64,000 nt of DNA from Kibdelosporangium sp. MJ126-NF4. GTDB taxonomy: Bacteria > Actinomycetota > Actinomycetes > Mycobacteriales > Pseudonocardiaceae. The notes under the pieces are model-generated. The model was not told the DNA's origin, searched no databases, and saw nothing but the letters and a program-made list of their open reading frames with translations. This document shows positions 34,453-43,703 of this stretch, piece by piece. The stretch covers positions 1,807,187 through 1,871,186 of the forward strand of contig NZ_CDME01000002.1 of assembly GCF_000826545.1 (NCBI RefSeq), read 5' to 3'. The translations under genes were made by a program, and so were the position numbers. How positions within the stretch are numbered: position 1 is the stretch's first letter; each line of letters opens with the position of its first letter.

Positions 34453-35619
34453 GTGACCATGCGATCGGTCCGGTTGCCGCGGATGGACTGGCGTGATCCG
34501 GCGCTGGCCGTGGGATTGACGCTGTTCCTCGTCCTCGGCACGCCGCTTGTGCCCCGGGGTCAGGGAATCGAGGTCGCGCTGGACCCGTTGGGGTACGCGC
34601 TGCTGGCGATCCCTGGTCTGGCGTTGACGTTCCGGCGCACGGCACCCGTCACCGTCCTCATCGTGACCTTGTTGGCCACGTTCGCCTACTACCACTTCGC
34701 GTATCCCGGCATCTTCCAGCCGTGCGCGGTGCTGGTGTCGTTGTACACAGTGGCCGCGCTGGGCGCCCGGTGGGTGGCGTTGGTCTCGGGTCTGCTGCTG
34801 TGCGGCGGTTTGCTCGTGATCAGTGTCCGGCCCGCCGAGCCGTTGTCCGACGGCGTGCTGTGGGTCGGCGGCTGGTGCGCGGCGGTCATCGTCGCCGCGG
34901 AGACCGCGCGGCAACGTCGCGCGTACCTCAACGAGGTCGAGCAACGCGCCGTGGACGCGCTGCGGACCAAAGAGGAGACCGCCCGGCTCCGGGCCACCGA
35001 GGAACGCCTACGCATCGCCCGCGAACTGCACGACAGCCTCACCCACGCGATCTCCCTGGTGAACGCCCAGGTCAATGTGGCAGTGCACCTGCTCGACCGC
35101 GATCCGGCGCGGTCACGTGCCGCGCTGTTCGCGGTGAAGGACGCGAGCAAGCAGGCGATGGGAGAACTCCGCTCCGCGCTGGACGTGCTGCGTCCCGACG
35201 ACGAACCGCAGCCGACGCGTTCACTGGAGCGGCTGGCCGACCTGGTCGACGCCAGCGCACACCAGGGCGTCGCGGTGACGGTCACCGTGTCCGGCGACAG
35301 CCGCCCTCTCGCCCACGACGTGGATCTCGCCGCGTACCGGATCATCCAGGAATCGCTCACGAACGCGGCCCGGCATTCCACGTCCGCCACGGTGTCGGTT
35401 GACGTGCGCTACGGCTCCGACACCGTCACGGTGTGCATCGAGGACGACGGGGACGCGGACGGCGCTGTCCGCGAGGGAGTCGGGATTCGAGGCATGCGGG
35501 AACGTGTCGCCGCGCTCGGGGGCGAGTTGGCGGTGGGGCCGCGGCCGACGCGGGGTTTCGCGGTGAAGGCCGTGCTCCCGCTCGGCCCGGCGGACGACAA
35601 CAGGGGGACAACACCATGA
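34453..35619 (+). CDS. Two-component sensor histidine kinase (HisKA_3 type)
   Basis: 388 residues: about five membrane helices (1-165), then the phospho-acceptor box RIARELHDSLTHAISLVNAQ and an ATPase domain (ESLTNAARHS, GVGIRGMRERVAAL). GTG start at 34453 or ATG at 34459. It overlaps the response regulator gene as ATGA. Divergence from the copper oxidase pair across a strong palindrome suggests that this system controls oxidase expression in response to an envelope or copper cue. Confidence 0.9.
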   Translation: MTMRSVRLPRMDWRDPALAVGLTLFLVLGTPLVPRGQGIEVALDPLGYALLAIPGLALTFRRTAPVTVLIVTLLATFAYYHFAYPGIFQPCAVLVSLYTVAALGARWVALVSGLLLCGGLLVISVRPAEPLSDGVLWVGGWCAAVIVAAETARQRRAYLNEVEQRAVDALRTKEETARLRATEERLRIARELHDSLTHAISLVNAQVNVAVHLLDRDPARSRAALFAVKDASKQAMGELRSALDVLRPDDEPQPTRSLERLADLVDASAHQGVAVTVTVSGDSRPLAHDVDLAAYRIIQESLTNAARHSTSATVSVDVRYGSDTVTVCIEDDGDADGAVREGVGIRGMRERVAALGGELAVGPRPTRGFAVKAVLPLGPADDNRGTTP

Positions 35620-36278
35620 TCCGTGTTCTGCTGGTCGACGACCAGCCGCTGCTCAGGGCCAGTTTCCGGGCCCTGCTGGACAGCGAACCAGGCATCACCG
35701 TCGTCGGTGAGGCAGCGGACGGGCACGCGGCGGTGCTGCAGGCCGGGCGGCTCAAGCCGGACGTGGCGCTGATCGACGTGCAGATGCCGAACGTCAACGG
35801 CATCGAGGCGACCAAGGCGATCGCGGACGACCCCGACCTGGCCGGTGTCCGTGTGCTCATCCTGACCAACTACGCGCTCGACGAGTACGTCTTCGCCGCG
35901 CTGCGCGCGGGCGCCTCGGGTTTCCTTGCCAAGGACTGCGAACCCGACGAGCTGTTGCGTGCGGTGCGGACGGTGGCCGACGGCGACGCGTTGCTCTCCC
36001 CTAAGATCACCAAACGGCTGATCGCCGAGTTCGTCGCCACCCCGGCGTCTCCGTTGGCGTCCACCGACGCGAGTGCGTTGACGAAACGGGAAACCGAGGT
36101 CGTGCGGCTCGTCGGCACGGGTATGTCCAATGACGAGATCGCCGCGCACATGGTGATCAGCCTGACCACGGCCAAGACCCACGTCAGCCGAGCAATGCAG
36201 AAGACACGGGCACGCGACCGCGCCCAACTCGTGGTGTTCGCCTACGAGACCGGACTGGTCCAACCTCGGCCCCGCTAG
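35616..36278 (+). CDS. LuxR-family (NarL-type) response regulator
   Basis: 220 residues: receiver domain (VDDQPLLRASF; phospho-Asp in VALIDVQMP; FLAKDCEPDEL) and C-terminal LuxR HTH (LTKRETEVVRLVGTGMSNDEIAAHMVISLTTAKTHV). The ATG overlaps the kinase stop. It is the likely binder of the 24-bp palindrome upstream of the kinase gene. Confidence 0.93.
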   Translation: MIRVLLVDDQPLLRASFRALLDSEPGITVVGEAADGHAAVLQAGRLKPDVALIDVQMPNVNGIEATKAIADDPDLAGVRVLILTNYALDEYVFAALRAGASGFLAKDCEPDELLRAVRTVADGDALLSPKITKRLIAEFVATPASPLASTDASALTKRETEVVRLVGTGMSNDEIAAHMVISLTTAKTHVSRAMQKTRARDRAQLVVFAYETGLVQPRPR

Positions 36279-36352
36279 TGCATGAAACCTTGTGCAGTCC
36301 GGTCATTCTCCGCTCAGTGGTCGAGGTTCATGGACATCACCGGCGCCCGCCG

Positions 36353-36985
36353 TCACGAGGGTGACGCAGTGCGGTGATCGCCCGGGATGCCGTGTTCGAC
36401 GGCGTCGAACGCCTGGTTCAGGCGCTGGCGGTGCGTCGTGGCGATGTCGGTGAGGTCGTCTCCGGCGAGTCGGCGTCGTACCGTCTCGACGGCGACTGTC
36501 CGGTATGCGGCGACGAGCAGGGCCGCGGTCAACGTGCTGTCGCCGGAGAACGTCGTGTCCGTGTCGAGTTCGGCGGCCAGCTCTGTCTCGATCTCATACG
36601 CGAATGCGCGGAGCCGCGCGATCAAGGCGGGCGAAGCCGTGACGGTCCGCATCATCGGTTCGATGTCCCCGTTCAGGCCCGAGAGCGCGTGTCGCTTCTC
36701 CGCGAGTGCGAGGGCGGCCTGACGGAGCGCCTCGACGGCGCTGATGTCTTCCGCCCGCTCGCGGATCGCGGTGCGCACGATGTCGGCAACGTCCGGAAGA
36801 CGATCGAGCAGGAGGTCTTCCTTCCGCTCGAAGTGCGAGAACACCGTCACCTTGGACACGCCGGCGGCTGCGGCGACCTCGGCGATGGTGACGTCGTCGA
36901 AGCCGCGCTCCAGGAACAGTCCACTCGCGACATCGGCGATGCGCGCTCGCGTCTTCGACCCGCCTCGATCTCCTCGATTTGGCAT
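36353..36985 (-). CDS. TetR-family regulator of the exporter/oxygenase regulon
   Basis: 210 residues with an N-terminal TetR helix-turn-helix (ARIADVASGLFLERGFDDVTIAEVAAAAGVSKVTVFSHF) and a helical C-terminal domain. The ATG at 36985 follows GGGAG. The same 13-bp motif occurs in its own promoter (37038-37050) and in the monooxygenase/P450 divergent promoter (41563-41575), which points to autoregulation and control of the neighbouring oxidative and export genes. Such repressors usually bind the exported drug or pathway product. Confidence 0.88.
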   Translation of the reverse strand: MPNRGDRGGSKTRARIADVASGLFLERGFDDVTIAEVAAAAGVSKVTVFSHFERKEDLLLDRLPDVADIVRTAIRERAEDISAVEALRQAALALAEKRHALSGLNGDIEPMMRTVTASPALIARLRAFAYEIETELAAELDTDTTFSGDSTLTAALLVAAYRTVAVETVRRRLAGDDLTDIATTHRQRLNQAFDAVEHGIPGDHRTASPS

Positions 36986-37053
36986 GTGAAGGGCTCCCTC
37001 GCCGCGCTGGTCCCGATGGGTATATTTACACGATAAGCTTATCAAGTAAGACA
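36986..37053 (-). promoter_or_regulatory. TetR operator upstream of the TetR gene
   Basis: This AT-rich spacer contains the perfect 12-bp palindrome GATAAGCTTATC (37032-37043) and, overlapping it, CTTATCAAGTAAG (37038-37050), which recurs exactly at 41563-41575. Two overlapping symmetric elements next to a TetR gene make an autoregulatory operator likely. Confidence 0.65.
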
Positions 37054-38346
37054 TCACTTGACGCCCTTGACGCGATAGATGATTCCGGCGGCGGCCAGGG
37101 CAAGGATGGCGCCGAACAGGTAGTAAGCCGTGAATCCGCCCAGTGACGTCGCGGCGCCGAACGCGATGATGGCCGGCGCGATCGCGGGGGCGACTGACTG
37201 TGGCAGGGAGGCGGCGGCGCTGAGCACGCCGAGGTCCTTCGCGGCCTCACCGGTGTCGGGCAGTACCTCCGTCGCGAGCGCGAGCGACACTGAGAAGAAC
37301 AACCCTGCGCCCACCCCGATGACTGCCTGCGAGACGACAACGGTCACGACGTCCGGCGCGAGGGCGAGCGACACGAGGCCGACAGCGATGAAACCCCCGG
37401 CAATGGCGACGAACGGACGACGTTTGCCCAGCTTGTCGGACAGGTGGCCGCCGACCAGGCTGGAGATCATCATCATCGCCGTGGAGACCGCGTTGACGAT
37501 GAGGACCGTTGTGGTCGCGCCCTGCTCATCGAACCCGAACTCGGCCGTCAGGTAGTACGGAAGGTAGCTGGCGATGCCGCCGTAGCCGAACATGATGAGG
37601 AACTGCGCCAACCAGGTCCAGGCGAAGTCGGGGTGCTTGACCGGGTTGAAGACGAACGAGCCGAGGAACTGAACCAGGGTGAAGCGTTGAGTGGGTTTTT
37701 CGGTGAGCACGCGGTCCTTGAGGCCGATGACGAACCAGACCGTCAACGCGGTCGCGATGAGCGCAGGCACGACAAAACGCAGTACGTCGTCGGCGAGGAA
37801 GTTCACGATGCCGAAACCGGCGAGGACGCCCACGGGTGTCGCGACGCCGACGATGCCCGCCGCCGAGCCGAAACGCGAAGGGGGCACCTGGTCAGGGACG
37901 GTCGCGCTGGCGGCCGCCATGGTCGCGTTCGTCGCCGCCTGCACGACACACCACGCGACGAGCACAACCCACACCGAGGTGGCGATGCCGACGACGAAGA
38001 GTCCGGCGAGCCCGATGACCATGCCGCCGAGGATCCAGGGGCGCCGCATGCCCCACTTCGAGGTCGTGCGGTCCGACAACCGGCCCGCGACGGGATTGGC
38101 GACGAGGCCGAATATCGCTCCGACAGCAAGCACCAGAGCAAGATTCGTGGTGGCTTCCTCGGGGGATGCGGAGATGTGCTCGATCTTGAAGGCCAGGGTG
38201 ACGGCCACGGGAGTTGTCGCTGCGAGAAAGACGCCGAAGTTGACGGCGAACAGGCCTCGGATGTAGCCGCGGGGCACCTCCTGGCGGGGTGTGTCGGTGG
38301 CTGTCGACCCGGCCGTGGCTGTCGCGGGCGGGGGAGGCTCAGTCAC
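37054..38346 (-). CDS. MFS transporter, 12-helix
   Basis: 430 residues with twelve predicted helices and the MFS loop motif GRLSDRTTSKWGMRR between helices 2 and 3, repeated as GGHLSDKLGKRRP in the second half. The fold is closest to the sugar-cation/GPH-like or general DHA MFS types. GTG at 38346 is preferred (GAGGA seven bases upstream) over TTG at 38352. It follows a DHA2 exporter gene by ten bases, so it is likely the last gene of the monooxygenase operon. Confidence 0.82.
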   Translation of the reverse strand: MTEPPPPATATAGSTATDTPRQEVPRGYIRGLFAVNFGVFLAATTPVAVTLAFKIEHISASPEEATTNLALVLAVGAIFGLVANPVAGRLSDRTTSKWGMRRPWILGGMVIGLAGLFVVGIATSVWVVLVAWCVVQAATNATMAAASATVPDQVPPSRFGSAAGIVGVATPVGVLAGFGIVNFLADDVLRFVVPALIATALTVWFVIGLKDRVLTEKPTQRFTLVQFLGSFVFNPVKHPDFAWTWLAQFLIMFGYGGIASYLPYYLTAEFGFDEQGATTTVLIVNAVSTAMMMISSLVGGHLSDKLGKRRPFVAIAGGFIAVGLVSLALAPDVVTVVVSQAVIGVGAGLFFSVSLALATEVLPDTGEAAKDLGVLSAAASLPQSVAPAIAPAIIAFGAATSLGGFTAYYLFGAILALAAAGIIYRVKGVK

Positions 38347-38356
38347 AAACAAATCC

Positions 38357-39865
38357 TCATCTTTTGTAGTGGGCCGGAGTCCCCCGCAGCCGCACGTTGT
38401 GGACAGTGATGTGGGAATCCAGCAGGTGATCTGCGCGCTGATCAGGGATGTGTCGTGCTTGCCTGCAACGTTGCCGCCGCCGTGGGTGTCGGCGTTCGGT
38501 GATCGCGAGTGAGATGGCCGCGATGAGCGCGATCGCCGCGGCGGCCACGAGGATCGCGTGGGCGGCCTGGAATCCGGCGAGTTGCTGCGGCGTTCTGGCG
38601 ATGACGATGACGATGATCGCGCTACCGAGGCTGCCGCCCACGCGTTGGATGATGTTCGCGGTGGTAGTGGCGTCGGCCAGGTGATCTGATGCGGCTCGTA
38701 TCGCCGCGGTCATCGCTGGTATGCCCGCCAGACCTACACCGATGCCGCGGAGCGCCTGGAGGAGTTCGACGGTGACCAGGCTCGTGTTCTGGGGCAGGAA
38801 GACGAACGGGGCCGTGGCGACCATGGCGATCGTCAGGCCGATGACGCACGTGATGCCAGCCCCGTAGCGGTCGGTGATTCGGCCACCGACCGGTAGCGCG
38901 GCCAGGGCGCCCAGGCCGTATGCCAGCAGGAGCAGGCCGGTGTGGATGACCGTCAGGCCGCGCAGCGTCTCGTAGTACAGGGGTAGCAGGATCAAGCCAC
39001 CGAAGAGGCTGAGCCCGGTGAAGAACAGGGTGATCTGAGCGGTGGTGTACGACATTCTCCGGAACAGGCTCAGCTCCAGTAGCGGGGCCCGCTTCGACGA
39101 CCGGTCGCGACGTGTGGCGTCCCCGACGAACGCCACGAGCAGCAGGGCTCCCAGTACCGCGAGGATCAGTCCCAAAGTCCCTTGTGTACCGGGTGAACCG
39201 AGGTTTGTGAGCCCTAGCAACAGTGTCGGCAGCCCGGTCGACAGCAGCGCCAGTCCGAGGAGGTCGGGCTTCGCTGTGCGGTTCGCGGCGTCCTTCGGCA
39301 GGACGCGGAGAGCGAGAAGGGCGGCGGCGACGCCGATGGGCACGTTGACCGCGAAGAGCCACCGCCAGGACATGGTGTCGATGAGCAGGCCGCCCAGTGC
39401 CGGGCCGATGGCCGGCGCCGCCATGATGACCAGGCCGGCGGTGGCCATGGTGCGTCCCATACGGTCGGGGCTGACGGCGCGTGCGACGATGCTCTGCCCG
39501 GTCGGCACGAGGAGCCCACCGGACGCGCCTTGCACCGCGCGGGCGATGATCAGCAGCGGGAGGTTGGGAGCCACCGCGCACAGCAGTGACGCGGCCATGA
39601 ACGCGACGAGGGCGATCAGCCATAATCGGGACGCGCCGAGCCGACGCTGGAGCCACGCGGACGCGGGCAGCGCCGCGGCCAGCGCGAGCAGATATCCGCT
39701 GGTGGCCCACTGCACGTTGACGAGCGTTGCGTGCAGGTCCTCCGCGATCGTCGCCAGCCCCACATTGACCAGTGACGTGTCGATCCCGGCCATGAAGCCG
39801 CCGAGCACGATCACTGTCGTCAGTGGACCGATTCCGGCCGGGGACGCACGATCGACAACGCTCAT
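38357..39865 (-). CDS. MFS drug exporter, DHA2 (EmrB/QacA-like)
   Basis: 502 residues with about fourteen helices and DHA2 motifs: GIDTSLVNVGLATIAEDL in helix 1, WATSGYLLALAA, and RAVQGASGGLLVPTGQSIV (motif C-like). Such proteins expel drugs by proton antiport. The ATG overlaps the monooxygenase stop as ATGA, so export and oxidation of a shared compound are probably coupled. The C-terminal tail is Arg/His-rich and longer than usual. Confidence 0.88.
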   Translation of the reverse strand: MSVVDRASPAGIGPLTTVIVLGGFMAGIDTSLVNVGLATIAEDLHATLVNVQWATSGYLLALAAALPASAWLQRRLGASRLWLIALVAFMAASLLCAVAPNLPLLIIARAVQGASGGLLVPTGQSIVARAVSPDRMGRTMATAGLVIMAAPAIGPALGGLLIDTMSWRWLFAVNVPIGVAAALLALRVLPKDAANRTAKPDLLGLALLSTGLPTLLLGLTNLGSPGTQGTLGLILAVLGALLLVAFVGDATRRDRSSKRAPLLELSLFRRMSYTTAQITLFFTGLSLFGGLILLPLYYETLRGLTVIHTGLLLLAYGLGALAALPVGGRITDRYGAGITCVIGLTIAMVATAPFVFLPQNTSLVTVELLQALRGIGVGLAGIPAMTAAIRAASDHLADATTTANIIQRVGGSLGSAIIVIVIARTPQQLAGFQAAHAILVAAAAIALIAAISLAITERRHPRRRQRCRQARHIPDQRADHLLDSHITVHNVRLRGTPAHYKR

Positions 39866-41454
39866 CGCGTCCCGACCCAACGCGGAATCGCGGCGTCGAG
39901 TCGCTTGTGGGCGTTGTCGTCGGTCGACTCGTCCTCCTGTGTCGTGGCCCAGATGATGACGCCGTCCGGCCGCACGAGCAGGCTCGACAACGACGTGTCC
40001 TCGGTGGGGTCAGCGACATAGGTGACCTGGTGCTCCAGATGCCGCACGGCGTGGGCGAACCGGCCGTCGGGTGAGCGGTCGACCAGGACGAACCGGCCGT
40101 CGTGGGCGTGGTCGGCGAGCCTGCCCTCGGAGGCCAGTTCGACATCCCCGGTGAGCGAGCCGACGGGGGCGGCGGCATCGTCGGCGACGTCGTAGTGCTG
40201 CTCGATGCCTGAGGACAGCGCGACCATCCGGTTCATCGCGCCCGGCACGGTGAACAGCTCGTCGCCGACGATCTTCCGCAGCTGCGCGGTGCGCTCGTCG
40301 CCGCGCATGAGGGCGACCTGCGCCCTCGTCCAGTCCAGGACCCATGCGGCGATGGGGTGCCGTTCGGCTTGATAGGTGTCGAGCAGCCCCTCCGGCGCCC
40401 AACCGTTGATGGTCGCGGCTAGCTTCCAGCCGAGGTTCGCCGCGTCACCGAGGCCGAGGTTCAGGCCCTGGCCACCCAACGGCGAGTGCACGTGCGCGGC
40501 ATCGCCCGCCAGCAGCACCCGACCGTGCCGGTACGTCCGTGCCTGCCGGGTGTTGTCCGTGAACCGCGTCGCCCGCCCGCGCACACCCGTCAGGGTCACC
40601 GGCACTCCGGTGACATCCCGCACAGCATCCTGCAGCTCTTCCAGCGACACGGGAAGGTCCCGGTCTTCCGGCGGTGTCCCGAACCGGACAAGGAAGATAC
40701 GTCCCGGGATCGGCCCGTAGGCGTAGAGGCCGCGCGGCGTCCACGTCCATCCCCGCTGCAGTCCGCTGGTGTCATCGAAATCGGCGATCGCCTGATACCC
40801 CACCAGCTCGGGATCGGTACCGACGAAGTCGATGCCGAGCTGTTTGCGGATCACACTCCGTCCACCATCGGCTGCGACGACCCACCCGGCAGGGAAGTCA
40901 CCCGCATCGGTCTCGACGACCACGTCGGCGTCATCCAGAAGACTCTCGGTCGTGCCGCGCACCCCACGCACCTCGACGCCGCGACGGATCTCGACACCGA
41001 GCCGGGTGCAGTGCGCCGCGAGCAGCAGCTCGAGATCGTACTGGGGCACGCCGATTCCGTTCGCCACCGCCGTGTGCGCCGCCAGCACCGGGTCGGCCTG
41101 GTCAACCAGGTCGTTGCGGAACAGGATTCCCGCGAAGTGCCCCGCCACCAGGAACCGGCGGGACTTTTGCCTGGCCGCGTCCAGCAGCTCACGGACCGTG
41201 CGGGTCGAGCTGTCCCCGGCGAACGCACGAGCGGCCGCGATGAGGCGGGCCTGCGCCTCCTCAGCAGCGGGCAGCAAGCCGCGACGGTCAAGGATCTCGG
41301 CGCTGGCCACGTTGATCGAGCCGGCCTTGATCGTCGGATCCGGGTCCGTGATTCGCTCCAGGACCGTCACCCGCACGTCCCGTAGCGCCAGTTCGCCGGC
41401 GAGAAGCAGGCCGGTGGGTCCGGCTCCGACCACGATCACGTCAGTTCGCTGCAT
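39862..41454 (-). CDS. FAD-dependent aromatic hydroxylase (PHBH-type monooxygenase)
   Basis: 530 residues: Rossmann FAD motif VIVVGAGPTGLLLAGELAL, the DG motif VVAADGGRSVIRKQLGI, and the FAD-ribityl motif VLLAGDAAHVHSPLGGQGLNLGLGDAANLGWKLA, with a C-terminal thioredoxin-like domain. This is the class that includes rifampicin and tetracycline monooxygenases as well as polyketide hydroxylases. The ATG at 41454 has TAAGGGG upstream. Placed with two exporters and a TetR regulator, a detoxification role is as likely as a biosynthetic one. Confidence 0.9.
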   Translation of the reverse strand: MQRTDVIVVGAGPTGLLLAGELALRDVRVTVLERITDPDPTIKAGSINVASAEILDRRGLLPAAEEAQARLIAAARAFAGDSSTRTVRELLDAARQKSRRFLVAGHFAGILFRNDLVDQADPVLAAHTAVANGIGVPQYDLELLLAAHCTRLGVEIRRGVEVRGVRGTTESLLDDADVVVETDAGDFPAGWVVAADGGRSVIRKQLGIDFVGTDPELVGYQAIADFDDTSGLQRGWTWTPRGLYAYGPIPGRIFLVRFGTPPEDRDLPVSLEELQDAVRDVTGVPVTLTGVRGRATRFTDNTRQARTYRHGRVLLAGDAAHVHSPLGGQGLNLGLGDAANLGWKLAATINGWAPEGLLDTYQAERHPIAAWVLDWTRAQVALMRGDERTAQLRKIVGDELFTVPGAMNRMVALSSGIEQHYDVADDAAAPVGSLTGDVELASEGRLADHAHDGRFVLVDRSPDGRFAHAVRHLEHQVTYVADPTEDTSLSSLLVRPDGVIIWATTQEDESTDDNAHKRLDAAIPRWVGTR

Positions 41455-41636
41455 AGCGCACCCCTTAACTTTCGCTTCGAACTCACTCATAACCATATCG
41501 GGTACGCATACTCAGTATGCTTACTGAGTAAACCATAGCACGAGAAGGGGAGATCGAGTAAACTTATCAAGTAAGTTTACCGAGTATGGACAGCGAAGCG
41601 CGGGAGAGGTCCGGCCGCTGTTCGATTGGAGAGCAG
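41455..41636. promoter_or_regulatory. Divergent promoter with two operator-like inverted repeats
   Basis: Site 1 is TACTCAGTA/TACTGAGTA (41509-41517 and 41522-41530) with a four-base gap; GCATAC/GTATGC arms overlap it. Site 2 is GTAAACTTA/TAAGTTTAC (41558-41566 and 41572-41580), whose centre contains the CTTATCAAGTAAG motif also found before the TetR gene. The region is strikingly AT-rich for this genome. It separates the monooxygenase operon from the P450 gene, so the TetR protein probably represses both. Confidence 0.7.
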
Positions 41637-42854
41637 ATGACGTCGCCGACCCCGCCGCGTCCGGTCCACATGTCGCGCGAGCGCTACAGCCCAGGACCCG
41701 AACTTGTCGAACGTGCCCGCACGGGTCGACCGACCAGAACGGACGCCCCTTCCGGCGTATCCGCCTGGCTGGTCACCCGCCACGAGGATGTGCGCGCCGT
41801 ACTCGGTGACGCCAACCGGTTCAGCAGCGCGGGTCGTGCCCGCCGCGAGGATCTCGCCTCCTCGCGAACCGATGCCGACCCTTCCGGCGAGTCGCAGCTC
41901 GTCGACGCGGCATCGTTCATGGTCGGTCAGGACCCGCCCGAGCACACCCGCCTGCGTCGACTGCTCACCCCGGAGTTCACGATGCGCCGCATGCGCGTGT
42001 TGGAACCTCGAGTACGAGCCGTTGTCGACGACGTTCTCAACGACATGCAGGACGTCGGCCCGCCGGTTGACCTCGTCACGGGCTTCGCGCTGCCCGTCCC
42101 CTCCCTGGTCATCTGTGAACTCCTTGGCGTTCCCTACTCCGACCGGGAGATGTTCCAACGTCTGTCGTCGGTCCAGCTTCAGCTCACTGCCTCACAAGAC
42201 GAACGAACCGAAGCGTTTCTTGCTCTGCGTACTTACATGAGCGCTCTCGTCAACCGGCATCGCAGTGCTCCCGGTGATGATCTGATCGGCATGCTGATCC
42301 GCGAACACCACGAGGACATCACTCACGACGAGTTGGTCGGTATCGCCCTTGTGCTGCTCATCGCGGGGCATGAGACCACCGCCAACACCCTGGGCGCGGG
42401 CACCGCCCTGTTGCTCGAACACCCCGAGCAACTGGCCGCGATCCGCGACGAACCTCAGCGTGTCGACGATGCCGTCGAAGAACTGCTCCGTTTCCTCACC
42501 CCCGTGCACTCTGGTCTTCCCCGGACCGTCATGGCGGACACCGTCGTCGGTGGACAGGAGATGAAAACCGGCGATCTGGTCACTCTGTCGCTGCCCACGG
42601 CCAACCGGGACACGAATCTCGTCACCGCCCCGGACGACTTCGACATCGCGCGGAAACCGGTCCCACACGTGGCTTTCGGACACGGCATTCACCACTGTGT
42701 CGGCGCGCCACTGGCCAGGATGGAGATTCGGATTGCGCTACCAGCGTTGTTGCGGCGCTTCCCCAAGCTCCGACTCGATCTCGACCCCGCAGAGATCCGG
42801 TTCCGTGACCTGACAGCCGTGCATGGCGTTGCGGGCCTTCCGGTCGCCTGGTGA
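41637..42854 (+). CDS. Cytochrome P450 (CYP105/107-like)
   Basis: 405 residues with complete motifs: PPEHTRLRRLL, I-helix AGHETT, ExxR in VEELLRFLTP, TANRDTNLV and the heme loop FGHGIHHCVGAPLARME. The ATG at 41637 with TGGAG upstream is chosen; ATG at 41586 lies inside the operator region. It is divergent from the FAD monooxygenase operon and likely shares its TetR control, so both oxygenases may act on the same compound. Confidence 0.9.
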   Translation: MTSPTPPRPVHMSRERYSPGPELVERARTGRPTRTDAPSGVSAWLVTRHEDVRAVLGDANRFSSAGRARREDLASSRTDADPSGESQLVDAASFMVGQDPPEHTRLRRLLTPEFTMRRMRVLEPRVRAVVDDVLNDMQDVGPPVDLVTGFALPVPSLVICELLGVPYSDREMFQRLSSVQLQLTASQDERTEAFLALRTYMSALVNRHRSAPGDDLIGMLIREHHEDITHDELVGIALVLLIAGHETTANTLGAGTALLLEHPEQLAAIRDEPQRVDDAVEELLRFLTPVHSGLPRTVMADTVVGGQEMKTGDLVTLSLPTANRDTNLVTAPDDFDIARKPVPHVAFGHGIHHCVGAPLARMEIRIALPALLRRFPKLRLDLDPAEIRFRDLTAVHGVAGLPVAW

Positions 42855-42861
42855 CCCGCGT

Positions 42862-42893
42862 GGCCTGCCGGGATCTCGAAACGTGGGCAGGCC
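42862..42893. terminator. Possible bidirectional terminator between convergent genes
   Basis: GGCCTGCC (42862-42869) and GGCAGGCC (42886-42893) can pair across a 16-base loop, in the 54-bp gap between the P450 gene and the convergent FHA gene. The stem is short and the loop large, so support is moderate. Confidence 0.4.
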
Positions 42894-42908
42894 CGCCGCG
42901 GCGCGGCG

Positions 42909-43697
42909 TTAGGAGCGGTGGCGGGCTGCTCGTTCCACGTCGGCCAGGTCCGCCACGGTGACCAGGCGTGTTTCGGCGGCGCGGCGGGCGACCGCGAACC
43001 GGATGTTCTGCAGGCGGCCGTCGTGCTGCGCCAGGTACGGGTCGTCGCGTGTCCCGAAGGCGATCGCGGAGATCAGCCGGATCGCGTCGTCGACGCGTTG
43101 CGGGCGGTGCAGGTTCCAGGCGTAGCCGTGCCAGTACAGGACCCGTTCGTAGATCTCGCGGTTGGACGGCGGGCGCGGGTAGTCGTCCTTGCCCACCAAC
43201 CACGGTTCGGTCAACGCGAGTGCCACGTACCAGTCACGGCTTTCTCTGGCGAGTCCCGGCCCGGCCTCCGTGGCCAGCCCGGTCTGCTCACCGGAGATCC
43301 GCGGCGGCGTGGCCCCCAGCTTCACGTCGATGCTGATCAGCGTGTCCGCGAAGCCGCCGACGGTGTGCCTGCCGAGGAGGATGACCAACTGGTTCTCGCC
43401 GTCGTCCAGCAGGGCCGACATCGACTTCGTCATGATCACCCGGCGGGCCCCGCCCGGCGCGTCGAACAGCCCGGACAGCTGCGCCTCACCCGAGCCGAGC
43501 CAGGTCAGCGTCACCCTGTCCGGGCCGACGGCGAGCTCGCCGACCAGCCGTGAGATGTGCGGGGCGCAGTCCGGCAGCGCCAGCGCGGTCCCGCCGGGTG
43601 TCAGCGCGTGGTGCGGCGCACGCCCGAACAGCAGGGACTCCCCCGCTTTCAGGACCACCGAAGGGATCCCGGCCCCGCGGACCACCACTTCAGGCAT
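42909..43697 (-). CDS. FHA-domain protein with C-terminal helical domain
   Basis: 262 residues. The N-terminal 115 residues look like a forkhead-associated domain (GESLLFGRAPHH, CAPHISRLVGELAVGPDRVTLTWLGSG), which binds phosphothreonine. The C-terminal half (EPWLVGKDDYPRPPSNREIYERVLYWHGYAW, ADLADVERAARHRS) resembles a winged-helix-like domain often fused to FHA in actinobacteria. It starts six bases after the kinase-WD40 gene, so it is probably a substrate or adaptor of that kinase. Confidence 0.75.
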   Translation of the reverse strand: MPEVVVRGAGIPSVVLKAGESLLFGRAPHHALTPGGTALALPDCAPHISRLVGELAVGPDRVTLTWLGSGEAQLSGLFDAPGGARRVIMTKSMSALLDDGENQLVILLGRHTVGGFADTLISIDVKLGATPPRISGEQTGLATEAGPGLARESRDWYVALALTEPWLVGKDDYPRPPSNREIYERVLYWHGYAWNLHRPQRVDDAIRLISAIAFGTRDDPYLAQHDGRLQNIRFAVARRAAETRLVTVADLADVERAARHRS

Positions 43698-43703
43698 CCC
43701 GGA

